Program-made: the position numbers and the translations under genes
Shown here: positions 1 to 7,805 of the stretch, in pieces
Layout of the letters: each line of letters starts with the position of its first letter
Numbering within the stretch: the stretch's first letter is position 1
The notes under the pieces: generated by a model
What the model saw: the letters and a program-made list of their open reading frames with translations, nothing else
Told to the model about the DNA's origin: nothing
Databases searched by the model: none
Assembly: GCF_025628885.1 (NCBI RefSeq)
Contig: NZ_JAOTIF010000006.1
Span: 1-48,475 of the forward strand
Length of the DNA: 48,475 nt
From: Paraflavisolibacter caeni
Lineage (GTDB): Bacteria > Bacteroidota > Bacteroidia > Chitinophagales > Chitinophagaceae
Direction: 5' to 3'

Positions 1-72
1 CCTAAACAGGCTGGCATACAGCCGCCTAAAACACAAAATTAAAGTAAAAATCTCTTGACTTTTAACACAGAA

Positions 73-105
73 TCTCTATAATGTCTCTATAAGGTCTCTA
101 TAAGA
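73..105. repeat. three 11-bp phased direct repeats
   Basis: The octamer TCTCTATA occurs at 73-80, 84-91 and 95-102, an exact 11-bp period, each copy followed by A(A/T)G-like bases. The array lies about 95 bases upstream of the first gene. One-helical-turn spacing would place all copies on the same DNA face, as in multimeric activator sites, but no known regulator is recognised. Confidence 0.6.
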
Positions 106-197
106 TTGGGATAGGAAAGAAAAAAGTCCCTCATCATTTTCAAGTTGGCATATTTTCAAATTTTTCATTGCCTAACTTTAAGCGCTAAACAGTTGGT

Positions 198-593
198 ATG
201 GTTAAATTGGATGCTGGGACAACTTTTAAACGCTTGCGCAACCGGTATAGACTGGTTATAATGAATGATGATACCTATGAGGAGGTAGTGACTTTCCGCC
301 TTTCCCGTAGGAGTGTATACATAGCTATGAGTACTGTAATCGTCTTATTTGTTGGATTAACCGCTGCATTAATTGTTTTAACTCCACTTAAATACTATAT
401 TCCCGGTTACGGAAGTGCAAAGATCAGTCGTGAATACCGCCAGTTGAAGTATTTAACTGATTCGTTGGAGAAACAAGTGACGTATCAGACCCAGTATATT
501 GAAAGTATAAAAAGTGTCATATCAGGTGAGATTGAGTTGAAGCGTGATACGACGCAGCTGAAAGTGCCAGTGGTGGAAGAGTCTAATGAATGA
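198..593 (+). CDS. membrane protein resembling N-terminus of bactofilin-linked M23 peptidase
   Basis: This 131-residue protein has a basic N-terminus with the stretch RYRLVIMNDDTYEEV (about residues 16-30), one strong transmembrane helix (about 43-63), then TPLKYYIPGYG and a short coiled-coil-like segment (about 75-108). From family knowledge this is the N-terminal arrangement of Bacteroidota M23 metallopeptidases encoded beside bactofilin genes. The LytM/M23 catalytic domain is missing here: no zinc-binding HxxxD or HxH motif is present, and only 132 bases separate its stop from the bactofilin start. It could be a natural short form that tethers bactofilin to the membrane, or a remnant of a longer enzyme. 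The ATG at 198 is a clear start. Function is inferred from resemblance and context only. Confidence 0.75.
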   Translation: MVKLDAGTTFKRLRNRYRLVIMNDDTYEEVVTFRLSRRSVYIAMSTVIVLFVGLTAALIVLTPLKYYIPGYGSAKISREYRQLKYLTDSLEKQVTYQTQYIESIKSVISGEIELKRDTTQLKVPVVEESNE

Positions 594-606
594 CGAATGA
601 TTCGCA

Positions 607-621
607 TCCGCCAGAGGCGGA
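607..621. repeat. GC-rich palindrome (REP-like), copy 1
   Basis: TCCGCC-AGA-GGCGGA is a perfect 6-bp inverted repeat with a 3-base centre. It is the same core as the copies at 2390-2404 and 11008-11022. It lies just after the stop of the first gene, between two copies of the short motif AATGACGAA (about 588-598 and 630-640). Confidence 0.65.
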
Positions 622-725
622 CAAGTTTGAATGACGAACTTTTGAGCCATTTAGAGTGGAATATGATTTTAAATTAAATATTTGTTTATCCTTTGAAGAC
701 TATTCAATTAAATAAACCAATCCTT

Positions 726-1145
726 ATGTTTACTAAAGAGAAAAACCCTAGTCCTATTGAAAAAACACCATTGGGGAGCGCAACCCTTATTAGTGAAGGA
801 ACAACATTGAAGGGAGACATCAATTGCAGTAATGATCTACGTATTGATGGTTCGGTTATTGGTAACGTTTCCTGTACTGCAAAAATTATTTTGGGCCAGG
901 CAGGCTATGTAGAAGGTAATATTGAAAGCCAGCAGGCTGACATCATTGGCAGGGTACAGGGAAATGTTCAGGTAAAAGAATTATTGCAATTGAGGGGGCA
1001 ATGTAATGTTCTAGGCAACATTGTTGCTGCTAAATTACAGGTAGAACCGACTGCCACCTTTAACGGGCAGTGCCAGATGGGAACTGTGCCTGCCAATATT
1101 GTAAAAATGACTGAACCTGATGCCGCAAAATCAAAAGCAAAATAG
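726..1145 (+). CDS. bactofilin (polymer-forming cytoskeletal protein)
   Basis: Bactofilins polymerise without nucleotide into membrane-associated filaments that scaffold cell-wall enzymes and cell shape. The core (about residues 18-120 of 139) shows the regular hydrophobic beta-helix pattern of the family: TLISEGTTLKGDI, LRIDGSVIGNV, GYVEGNI, ADIIGRVQGNV. The ATG at 726 (MFTKEKN) is chosen because bactofilins in this phylum begin MF-x-K just ahead of a short disordered tail; an upstream in-frame TTG at 693 would add 11 residues. The 3' end overlaps the AtpZ start by 26 bases, so the two are probably co-translated. The preceding membrane protein is its likely partner. Confidence 0.92.
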   Translation: MFTKEKNPSPIEKTPLGSATLISEGTTLKGDINCSNDLRIDGSVIGNVSCTAKIILGQAGYVEGNIESQQADIIGRVQGNVQVKELLQLRGQCNVLGNIVAAKLQVEPTATFNGQCQMGTVPANIVKMTEPDAAKSKAK

Positions 1146-1356
1146 AGCCACACCTGAATTGATGCGCTATGCCGGGCTGGCCACTCAAATATTTGTGTCG
1201 CTTGGCATAGCTGTTTTCGCTGGCTATAAAGCTGACCGGTGGATGAAAGTTCCTATTCCATTAACAGTTTGGATATTACCTTTGGTCGTTGTATGCATGA
1301 TAATTTATAAATTGATCAAAGAGACATCTAAACGTAATAAAAGCAATGCAAAGTAA
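1120..1356 (+). CDS. atpZ: AtpZ/AtpI family membrane protein
   Basis: A 78-residue protein with two predicted transmembrane helices (about residues 18-36 and 47-66) separated by a short basic loop (GYKADRWMKVPIPL). AtpZ/AtpI proteins are encoded at the head of F1Fo ATP synthase operons and are linked to c-ring assembly or Mg/Ca transport. Size, helix spacing and the GYKADRWM loop fit the family. It overlaps bactofilin by 26 bases and the next gene by 11. In many Bacteroidota the order bactofilin-atpZ-small membrane protein leads into atpB; here no atp structural gene follows. Confidence 0.85.
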   Translation: MPQNQKQNRATPELMRYAGLATQIFVSLGIAVFAGYKADRWMKVPIPLTVWILPLVVVCMIIYKLIKETSKRNKSNAK

Positions 1357-1744
1357 GTTAAGGGCATTCCTGCCGGTATTTTTATTATTTATCATTTTGA
1401 ATTCATTCTTCCTGCTTGGGAACGGGCTGTTGAACAAATGGAACGCCAACAAGGATGTGTTGATTGTGGGGAACCTGATGCTGTTCCTGATTACACTGAT
1501 CTCATTTATTGTCGCTCAAAAAGGATTGAAGAATCCAAACCCTCATGCGTTTACCCGTGCCGTTTTCGGCAGTATCCTGTTAAAGCTTGTTGTGTGCATT
1601 ATAGCTGCTACTGTTTATATCGCTACCTATAAAAGCAACCTGAATAAGCCCGCCTTATTTGGCTGTATGGGTTTGTACCTTGTGTATACTTTTATGGAAG
1701 TTTCGATATTAACTAAATTGCTAAGAGGAAAGGCCCATGGGTAA
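1346..1744 (+). CDS. four-helix membrane protein of AtpZ neighbourhood
   Basis: A 132-residue integral membrane protein with four hydrophobic segments (about residues 7-27, 40-58, 72-92 and 103-122) and basic loops. In Bacteroidota a protein of this layout commonly sits between AtpZ and ATP synthase subunit a and may be an AtpI analogue. That role is inferred from context; there is no diagnostic motif. The ATG lies inside atpZ (11-base overlap), and the last codons overlap the SprT-like gene by 8 bases, indicating tight translational coupling. Confidence 0.75.
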   Translation: MQSKLRAFLPVFLLFIILNSFFLLGNGLLNKWNANKDVLIVGNLMLFLITLISFIVAQKGLKNPNPHAFTRAVFGSILLKLVVCIIAATVYIATYKSNLNKPALFGCMGLYLVYTFMEVSILTKLLRGKAHG

Positions 1745-2399
1745 AAAAGAAGCACCTATTTCAAGATTACAAGATTTTCTTCCTCCCAACACTTACGAAC
1801 CGGTATTGCACTATTTGCATGAATTTAAAGTGCATTTGACCGTGGCCCGTGAGCGCAAAAGCATTTTGGGCGACTACCGGCACCGTACGCATATGCATAA
1901 TCACCGCATCAGTGTAAATGGTAATCTCAATCAGTACTCTTTTTTAATTACGCTTTTGCATGAACTGGCACACTTGCTGACATTTGAGAAGTTTGGCAAC
2001 AGGGTGCAGTCGCATGGACGGGAGTGGAAATCTATTTTCGGCCAGTTGCTTGATCAATTCATCAAGCATGATGTATTTCCTGATGATATTAAACAGGCGT
2101 TAATTCGATCGCTTCACAATCCTTCCGCAAGCAGTTGTGCAGATGATGTGTTGCTTCGTGTTTTGAAAAGTTATGACCAAAAGAATGGTAAGGAAGTCAT
2201 CTTTGTGGAGAATCTTCCGGAAGGCGCTTTGTTTATAACCTATGATGGCAAGATCTTTAGAAAGGGCGCGAAGATGCGCAAGCGTTTTAAATGCGAAGAG
2301 GTAGCTACAAAAAAATTGTATTTGTTTAGTCCGTTGTACGAGGTGGTGGCTGAATACGATCCGGGACATGCCACGGACCACACCCCCGGTCCGCCTTAG
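1737..2399 (+). CDS. SprT-like zinc metallopeptidase domain protein
   Basis: A 220-residue soluble protein with the zinc motif HELAH at residues 75-79 and a third likely ligand in SHGREW (His 93), the SprT/Spartan arrangement HExxH...H. In eukaryotes Spartan degrades DNA-protein crosslinks; bacterial SprT-like proteins are poorly characterised. A C-terminal region (about 145-205) has one cysteine, so no zinc ribbon is evident. The last roughly ten codons are unusual: they run into a GC-rich palindromic repeat (2377-2440) that supplies the tail DHTPGPP and the stop codon, so the ancestral C-terminus may have been replaced by the repeat. It is the last gene of the overlapping bactofilin-atpZ string and ends before a strong terminator. 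Confidence 0.85.
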   Translation: MGKKEAPISRLQDFLPPNTYEPVLHYLHEFKVHLTVARERKSILGDYRHRTHMHNHRISVNGNLNQYSFLITLLHELAHLLTFEKFGNRVQSHGREWKSIFGQLLDQFIKHDVFPDDIKQALIRSLHNPSASSCADDVLLRVLKSYDQKNGKEVIFVENLPEGALFITYDGKIFRKGAKMRKRFKCEEVATKKLYLFSPLYEVVAEYDPGHATDHTPGPP

Positions 2400-2440
2400 G
2401 CGGAGAGGGCAGCGCAGCAAAGCCATAGCTATATATAATA
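2377..2440. repeat. GC-rich intergenic repeat, copy 2 (runs into gene end)
   Basis: Consists of a CACACCCCCGG lead, the palindrome TCCGCC-TTA-GGCGGA (2390-2404), then GAGGGCAGCGCAGCAAAGCC and an AT-rich tail. It matches the element at 10991-11060 over its whole length with scattered substitutions. The 5' part is translated as the C-terminus of the SprT-like protein. Confidence 0.75.
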
Positions 2441-2444
2441 TTAT

Positions 2445-2488
2445 AAACAAGAGGCCCTCAACTTTATTCAGTTGAGGGCCTCTTGTTT
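2445..2488. terminator. bidirectional rho-independent terminator
   Basis: A perfect 18-bp stem (2445-2462 with 2471-2488; core GAGGCCCTCAAC) and an 8-base loop, with AAAC/GTTT ends giving a short U run on either strand. It separates the convergent SprT-like gene and the YqaE-type gene. Confidence 0.9.
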
Positions 2489-2537
2489 GAATGGTAATTC
2501 ATTCCTGTTGTTGCCATTTGAAGCTGGTATATCGGGA

Positions 2538-2942
2538 TTATTCTGTCAGAACTATAATCAGTGCATAGACCATGCCTGGGATAAAGAACAGCAATGTAAG
2601 TAATAAGCCTATCCAGAACCTGTTGTTGATGCGGCCTTCATGTAAATAGATACCTAATGGCGGAAGCAATATGGCAAAAATAATCTCCAAAGCTTTACTT
2701 GTTGTAAGCTCAATGCCTGCCTTCTTTTCAGCTTTCAGTTTTTTGATTGCTTTTTTCGCTTCTTTGATGCGCTCCTTCTTTTCTTTTGAAGGCAAGTTGT
2801 TGAACTCCTCCAATGCTTGTTTTACAGTGGGGTCTTCTGTATTGGGCTTTACAAGAACCGGCATACTTGCGGCAAAAGTTTGGGGTGCAATGGAAGCAAA
2901 GGAGAGTAGTACCAGTAAGATGCGGAAAATTACATTTTTCAT
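2538..2942 (-). CDS. YqaE/Pmp3 family membrane protein with signal peptide
   Basis: 134 residues in three parts: a signal peptide (about 1-25, ending TFAA), a highly charged lysine/glutamate-rich helix (about 50-78, KEKKERIKEAKKAIKKLKAEKK), and a C-terminal YqaE/Pmp3 (UPF0057) hairpin of two hydrophobic helices (about 84-134) with the signature LPPLGIYLHEG. Stand-alone Pmp3 proteins are about 50-60 residues and influence membrane potential and stress tolerance; the long secreted extension is a variant seen in Bacteroidota. It is transcribed alone, with the shared terminator at 2445-2488 downstream. Exact role unknown. Confidence 0.85.
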   Translation of the reverse strand: MKNVIFRILLVLLSFASIAPQTFAASMPVLVKPNTEDPTVKQALEEFNNLPSKEKKERIKEAKKAIKKLKAEKKAGIELTTSKALEIIFAILLPPLGIYLHEGRINNRFWIGLLLTLLFFIPGMVYALIIVLTE

Positions 2943-3243
2943 TCGATAGGGATTTGGGGTTAAAGTTATAGGTTGAAAGGATTGTAAAAAAATAAGGCCT
3001 GCTCATTTTGTTTGGTAATTAGTATTTCGTTTATGATGGTACGTTAAAAGCTTATATAGGAAAAGTTTGAATAACTCAGAATTTGAATAAGTAAAATTCC
3101 TATATTAGCAGAAGTGAAGTCAAATCGGTAAGGTGGGTAATTACTAGAAAAGTTACGAATACTAATCACTTCTGTACCTCTTGAAGATCTCCACTTGAGT
3201 CATTCCAACTTAAACTTCTTCTAGTCAATTCTAAAATTTTCAT

Positions 3244-5121
3244 ATGATGAAAAGATCTCTACTTTTCGTGCTGACATTTTATGTCTTTGCTATAAGTTCT
3301 AAGGGACAGATATCGATTACTAGTTCGATACCTTATTATACTCAGGATTTTAATGGACTAGCAAACAGTACTTCAAGTAATACCTGGACAAATAATTCTA
3401 CGTTAGCAGGATGGTATTCTAACAAAACCTCATACAGCGCTGTTAATAGTGGAACGGCTAGTACGTTGTATAGTTTTGGGACAACTTCTGCAGACAGGGC
3501 TTTAGGACAAATTACCGGGCAGAATAACAATGAAAGAGTCTTTTTTGGGATACGATTAAAAAATACAACAGGCAGTAGTGTTGATAAAATACTTGTTTCG
3601 TATACTGGAGAACAATGGTATAACGCAAGTCAAAATGCATCAACCCTTAATTTTGGATATTTAACTGGGGCTTCGGTCACAAGTCTTACAACTGGAACTT
3701 ATACTGATCCAGGTCCGGGCACATTCAACTTTGTAAGTTTAGCAAACAATAATTCTGCTGGTACCCTGGATGGAAATAGTAGCACTAATAGAAAAATAAT
3801 AACCGCTGTAATTCAACTGGGCACACCTTTAGCTAATAATTCGGAAATAATGCTAAGGTGGAGTATACCAAATGGTAATCAAAATGGTGTTGGCCGGCAA
3901 GGATTGGGTATAGATGATCTACTTGTAAGTTTCGGTCTGAATAATAATTTTCGTATACCAAATGGTACAATATTCAATGATTTTAATGTAAATGGATTCG
4001 ATGTGACATTGGATGGTACATTGAACATTACAGGGGCGCTTACACTGACCCAAGGAATTGTCAATACAACAAACAATAATGTTCTTATTTTTAATGATGG
4101 TGCAACTGCTCCAGGAGTTTCCAATGCCTCCTATGTAAATGGGCCAGTAAGAAAAATTGGTAATGATGTATTTATTTTTCCAGTTGGAAAAAATGGGAAA
4201 TATGTTCCTATTGCAATTTCTGCTCCGGGAAATGTTGGAGATGCTTTCACTGCCGAATATATTCCTTCAAGTGGAGCTGCTTTAGGTCCTATCACTTCTC
4301 CAGGTTTGTTAAAAGTAAGTGGTTGTGAATATTGGAATTTAGAGAGGATATCGGGAAATTCAAATGTCAACGTTACTTTATACTGGGATGAGGATAACGC
4401 ATGTACTGGAATAAGCGATCCTCCATCTATAGTAGTTGCGCATTTTGATGGAGTTGGGGGCAGTTGGAACTCACATGGTGGCATAGGTGCTGCTATTACA
4501 ACCAATAGTGGCTCAGTTACCTGGAACAATGTATCTCAATTTAGTCCGTTTACTTTAGGATCAACAACAACTTTCAATGTTTTGCCTGTACATTTCTCGA
4601 ATGTGAAAGTTGCGGAAAAGCAAGCGGGTGTTCAAGTAGGTTTTACAAATCTTACGGAGTCTGATATTGATCATTATGATATTGAGCGATCTATAAATAG
4701 TCAATCATTCAGTGTTATTCAAAGAATAAAGCCCGAAAAGAATAATTATGGTGTTGCTTCATATACTTACCTAGATGCCTCGGCCTTTGAAGGGAAAAAT
4801 GCTTACCGGATCAAAGCTGTAGAGACAACAGGGAAGATCATTTATAGCGACATTGTAAACATTACTTTAGGAGTAAGGAACAGGGGCTTAAGCGTGTATG
4901 CTAAGGGTGGGCAGGCGCATGTTCAGATTTATAACCTGCCTGCCGGTAAATATCAGTTTAAGGTGTTCAGTTCTGTTGGGCAATTGATTAGCGTTGAAAG
5001 TATTAATCATACCGGAGGTTCGCTTAGCCAGATAACATCATTAAAAAGTGTAATGGCAGGCGTTTATCTTTATTATGTAAGTGGTCCGGTAGAAATGCAG
5101 AAGAGATTTGTTGTGCGGTGA
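3244..5121 (+). CDS. secreted T9SS type A cargo protein, paralogue 1
   Basis: 625 residues. A signal peptide (about 1-21) precedes an N-terminal domain (about 28-230) that opens with YTQDFNGLAN and holds many Asn/Thr/Ser/Gly repeats; similar domains occur in secreted Bacteroidota proteins. Residues about 235-310 look like short beta-helix strands ending in SYVNGPVRKIG. A central beta-sandwich-like part follows (about 310-450, with FPVGKNGKY and CEYWNLERISG). The C-terminal about 85 residues (LPAGKYQFKVFSSVGQ...GVYLYYVSG...KRFVVR) form a T9SS type A sorting domain that directs export and surface attachment. Everything from SYVNGP onward is shared with the next gene. No catalytic motif was recognised, so the surface role is unknown. 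Confidence 0.88.
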   Translation: MMKRSLLFVLTFYVFAISSKGQISITSSIPYYTQDFNGLANSTSSNTWTNNSTLAGWYSNKTSYSAVNSGTASTLYSFGTTSADRALGQITGQNNNERVFFGIRLKNTTGSSVDKILVSYTGEQWYNASQNASTLNFGYLTGASVTSLTTGTYTDPGPGTFNFVSLANNNSAGTLDGNSSTNRKIITAVIQLGTPLANNSEIMLRWSIPNGNQNGVGRQGLGIDDLLVSFGLNNNFRIPNGTIFNDFNVNGFDVTLDGTLNITGALTLTQGIVNTTNNNVLIFNDGATAPGVSNASYVNGPVRKIGNDVFIFPVGKNGKYVPIAISAPGNVGDAFTAEYIPSSGAALGPITSPGLLKVSGCEYWNLERISGNSNVNVTLYWDEDNACTGISDPPSIVVAHFDGVGGSWNSHGGIGAAITTNSGSVTWNNVSQFSPFTLGSTTTFNVLPVHFSNVKVAEKQAGVQVGFTNLTESDIDHYDIERSINSQSFSVIQRIKPEKNNYGVASYTYLDASAFEGKNAYRIKAVETTGKIIYSDIVNITLGVRNRGLSVYAKGGQAHVQIYNLPAGKYQFKVFSSVGQLISVESINHTGGSLSQITSLKSVMAGVYLYYVSGPVEMQKRFVVR

Positions 5122-5144
5122 TGAAAAGTGAATGACCAGGAATT

Positions 5145-5190
5145 AGTGATGAGTGATGTAATTGAAGCTTTTTTTGCATCACTCATCACT
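5145..5190 (+). terminator. hairpin after T9SS paralogue 1
   Basis: A perfect 14-bp stem (5145-5158 with 5177-5190, built on GTGATGAGTGATG) with an 18-base loop that itself contains seven T. It follows the stop at 5121 by 23 bases. A U run after the stem is weak (TTTG), so termination strength is uncertain. Confidence 0.65.
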
Positions 5191-5374
5191 TTGTATCAAC
5201 ATTCAAGATACCGAGTATGCATTGCAATCTGTTTTAAATAGAGTGTAGTTTCCCTTTGTTGAAAATCAATTAGCCATGGGTGTTTACTATATTTTTTAAG
5301 TATAATTACCTAAAAAAGTTTTGTGATAATTTGTATTTTTCAAACTCATGCATTATTTTGGTGCAAGAATAAAA

Positions 5375-5505
5375 AACTATCACCCTTCCATTTCCTCTGA
5401 ATAACTAACTATCACGTATCCACTTCCTCTGAATTTCTAACTATTGTAATGCCATTTCCTCTGATTTGACTGTTATCTGTATTCCATTTCCTCTGAATTG
5501 CCAGT
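5375..5505. repeat. 32-bp tandem repeat array upstream of paralogue 2
   Basis: The 13-mer CCATTTCCTCTGA (one copy CCACTTCCTCTGA) starts at 5388, 5420, 5452 and 5484, exactly 32 bases apart. The intervening bases are also partly conserved: AACTATCA at 5375 and 5407, AACTATTG at 5439. Later copies diverge. The array ends about 55 bases before the ATG of the second T9SS gene and fills most of this 438-base gap. Period and lack of constant repeat/unique spacer structure exclude CRISPR. Confidence 0.8.
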
Positions 5506-5559
5506 GATTCATACTTCCTGTGTTAGCCTACAGTAATTAACCTTTAAACTCCCAACCTT

Positions 5560-7704
5560 ATGCAAATTCTTTTACACAAAAGAAGCTACTATTCTTTTGC
5601 CTTTATTGTAGTGAACCTACTCTTCGCAGGCGCTGTACTTGGGCAAAGTACAACAATCACAAGTGGTCAAACTGTTAAAGCCAGCACATTGTCTGCAGGT
5701 GCCGATATTATCCTCAAAGCCGGCGGTACTCTTGAAATGGATGCATCTAAGACGTTTTCCTCAATCACTACTGCAGATGCAGGTACTTCCACAATTAATG
5801 GTTCTGGAGTGCTTACTGTAAGTGGCAATGGAAATAATGCTGGTAATATTATTATTGCAGGCGGAAATACACTTGTTTTAAATACAAATGCTACAGCTTC
5901 ATCATTGCAAACTGGTGATCTTGATAACACTACTGCAACTATAAGTAGTGATAATAATTCAGTAATATTAAGCCTAACATCTATTGCCGTCAATGCGATT
6001 AACAATAAAAAATCTATAGCACGTCTATCCATTGGGGCAAATATTTCAGTTTCCACTGGGAGTATCGTGCAAGGAACTGGTGCAAATAATTCTGATTATG
6101 AACTTTATGTCTCAGGTATATTGAAAATAAATGGTACGCTGAAAGATTTTAGGGATGGGGGTAATGGGATTACTACTTTTACTTGTAACTCTGGATCTAC
6201 TATTGAATACAATGGAGCTGATCAAAAAATATATCCTACCACATACAATAATTTGATCCTTTCAGGCAGTGGAGCCAAAACAATAACTGGTGTAACAACA
6301 ATTAATGGCAATTTCACTATGGCAGGAACATCTTCTGCAGCTTCTACTATTGCTACTTCTGCTAATAATATGGATTTTAAAGGTAATGTTTCTATTGGAT
6401 CTTATGCCACTTTTGATGCCCGTTCTTTTAATTATGGAGTTAGTGGTAATTGGACAAACAATGGAACTTTTACAGCGGGCAGCAGTAAGGTAACTTGTAA
6501 TGGTAGTTCTACACAAGAAATTGCCGGATCAACCGCAACAACGTTTAATAATTTCACTGTCAACAATTCGGCAGGTGTTTTACTTAATAAAAATCTGAAT
6601 GTAAATGGCATTTTGAACTTGACCAACGGGCAAATAACGACTTCTTCAACAAGTTTGTTGACTCTTAACAATAACGCAACTGTAACAGGAGCTTCAGATG
6701 CATCTTTTGTTAACGGCCCAATTCAAAAGGTGGGTTTCTCTACTAGTGAATTTAAATTTCCTGTAGGAAAGAACGGGAAATATATTCCTATTGGAGTAAC
6801 TGCTACTGCATCTATTAGTGATGCGTTTCAGGCTGAGTATATTCCGTCAAGTGCTGCTGCTTTAGGTTCAATTACTTCTACTGGTTTGAATAGTGTAAGT
6901 AGCTGTGAATATTGGAATTTGAATAGAATAACCGGTAGTTCAAGCGTAAATGTTACATTATATTGGGATGTGAATAAAAACTGCACTGGCTCTAGCTTTT
7001 TTAGCGATCCTTCATCAGTTAAAGTGGCCCATTTTAATGGAACAACATGGAATGCTCATGGGGGCACAGCAACAGCAAGTACCACTACCACTGGCTCTGT
7101 TACCTGGAGCGGTGTATCTAACTTTAGTCCGTTTACCTTCGGTTCCACTGCGAATTTTAGTGTATTGCCTGTTCATTTTTCCAATGTAAAGGCTTCAGAG
7201 AAAACATCCGGAGTTCAGGTTGAATTTACCAATCTTACAGAGTCTGATGTGGATTATTATGAAGTGGAGCGTTCTTTGGATGGAAAGGCATTTATTACCA
7301 CCAAGAAACTTTATCCTTCAAAAAATAATTATAGCAGCGCCGCTTATTCCTGGTTGGATGCAGCTGCGAAGGAAGGAAAAATCATTTATCGTATCAAGGC
7401 TGTGGAAACTACAGGAAAGACGATTTATAGCAACCTGGTGAATATTACTTTGGGTGCTAAGAATAGCAGTATGAGTGTGTATGCGAAAAGTGGCCAGGTG
7501 GCGCTGCAGATCAGTAACCTGCCAGCAGGGAAGTATCAATTACAGTTGCTTAGTGCTGCCGGCCAGATGCTGGGGGTTGAAAATATCAGCCATGGAGGCG
7601 GCTCCTTGAGTCAAACTACTACATTGAATAGTGCAAAGGCCGGTATTTATATTCTTAATCTCAGTGGGGCAGTGCGTATGCAACAGAAATTCCTGGTGCA
7701 ATAA
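5560..7704 (+). CDS. secreted T9SS type A cargo protein, paralogue 2
   Basis: 714 residues. A signal peptide (about 1-29, ending VLGQ) is followed by a long parallel beta-helix-like region (about 30-370) of short Gly/Asn/Ser/Thr strands such as TLEMDASKTF and GNIIIAGGNTLVLN. From SFVNGPIQKVG (about residue 382) onward it aligns with the preceding protein: FPVGKNGKYIPIGV, CEYWNLNRITG, SVLPVHFSNVKASEK and the type A T9SS sorting domain (about 630-714, ending QQKFLVQ). The pair therefore shares a C-terminal half and differs in the N-terminal surface-exposed module. The 32-bp tandem array upstream is unique to this copy. No enzyme motif seen; adhesion or matrix role is a guess. Confidence 0.88.
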   Translation: MQILLHKRSYYSFAFIVVNLLFAGAVLGQSTTITSGQTVKASTLSAGADIILKAGGTLEMDASKTFSSITTADAGTSTINGSGVLTVSGNGNNAGNIIIAGGNTLVLNTNATASSLQTGDLDNTTATISSDNNSVILSLTSIAVNAINNKKSIARLSIGANISVSTGSIVQGTGANNSDYELYVSGILKINGTLKDFRDGGNGITTFTCNSGSTIEYNGADQKIYPTTYNNLILSGSGAKTITGVTTINGNFTMAGTSSAASTIATSANNMDFKGNVSIGSYATFDARSFNYGVSGNWTNNGTFTAGSSKVTCNGSSTQEIAGSTATTFNNFTVNNSAGVLLNKNLNVNGILNLTNGQITTSSTSLLTLNNNATVTGASDASFVNGPIQKVGFSTSEFKFPVGKNGKYIPIGVTATASISDAFQAEYIPSSAAALGSITSTGLNSVSSCEYWNLNRITGSSSVNVTLYWDVNKNCTGSSFFSDPSSVKVAHFNGTTWNAHGGTATASTTTTGSVTWSGVSNFSPFTFGSTANFSVLPVHFSNVKASEKTSGVQVEFTNLTESDVDYYEVERSLDGKAFITTKKLYPSKNNYSSAAYSWLDAAAKEGKIIYRIKAVETTGKTIYSNLVNITLGAKNSSMSVYAKSGQVALQISNLPAGKYQLQLLSAAGQMLGVENISHGGGSLSQTTTLNSAKAGIYILNLSGAVRMQQKFLVQ

Positions 7705-7745
7705 GAGTTGCTCATGGTTGCTTCATTCCTGTGAAGGAGCTTATG

Positions 7746-7793
7746 ATAAATCAAAAAGCCATTAAGGAACTCCTTAATGGCTTTTTGATTTAT
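7746..7793. terminator. bidirectional terminator, 23-bp stem
   Basis: Arms 7746-7768 and 7771-7793 are perfectly complementary (core AAAAAGCCATTAAGGA) with a 2-base nominal loop. A/T-rich outer ends supply U tracts in both directions. It separates the T9SS gene from the convergent DUF4293 gene. Confidence 0.92.
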
Positions 7794-7805
7794 AAGGGAT
7801 GAGCA

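Noticed and set aside
693-725. TTG start for bactofilin 11 codons upstream
   Set aside because: MFTKEKN from the ATG at 726 matches the family start; the extension has no counterpart.
2100-2450. 116-residue minus-strand frame over the SprT-like gene
   Set aside because: It is antisense to a gene with an intact HExxH motif and crosses the GC-rich repeat; sequence is cysteine/leucine-rich as expected for a shadow frame.
5375-5505. Possible CRISPR array
   Set aside because: The period is only 32 bases, there is no constant repeat with unique 30-base spacers, and no cas genes are nearby.
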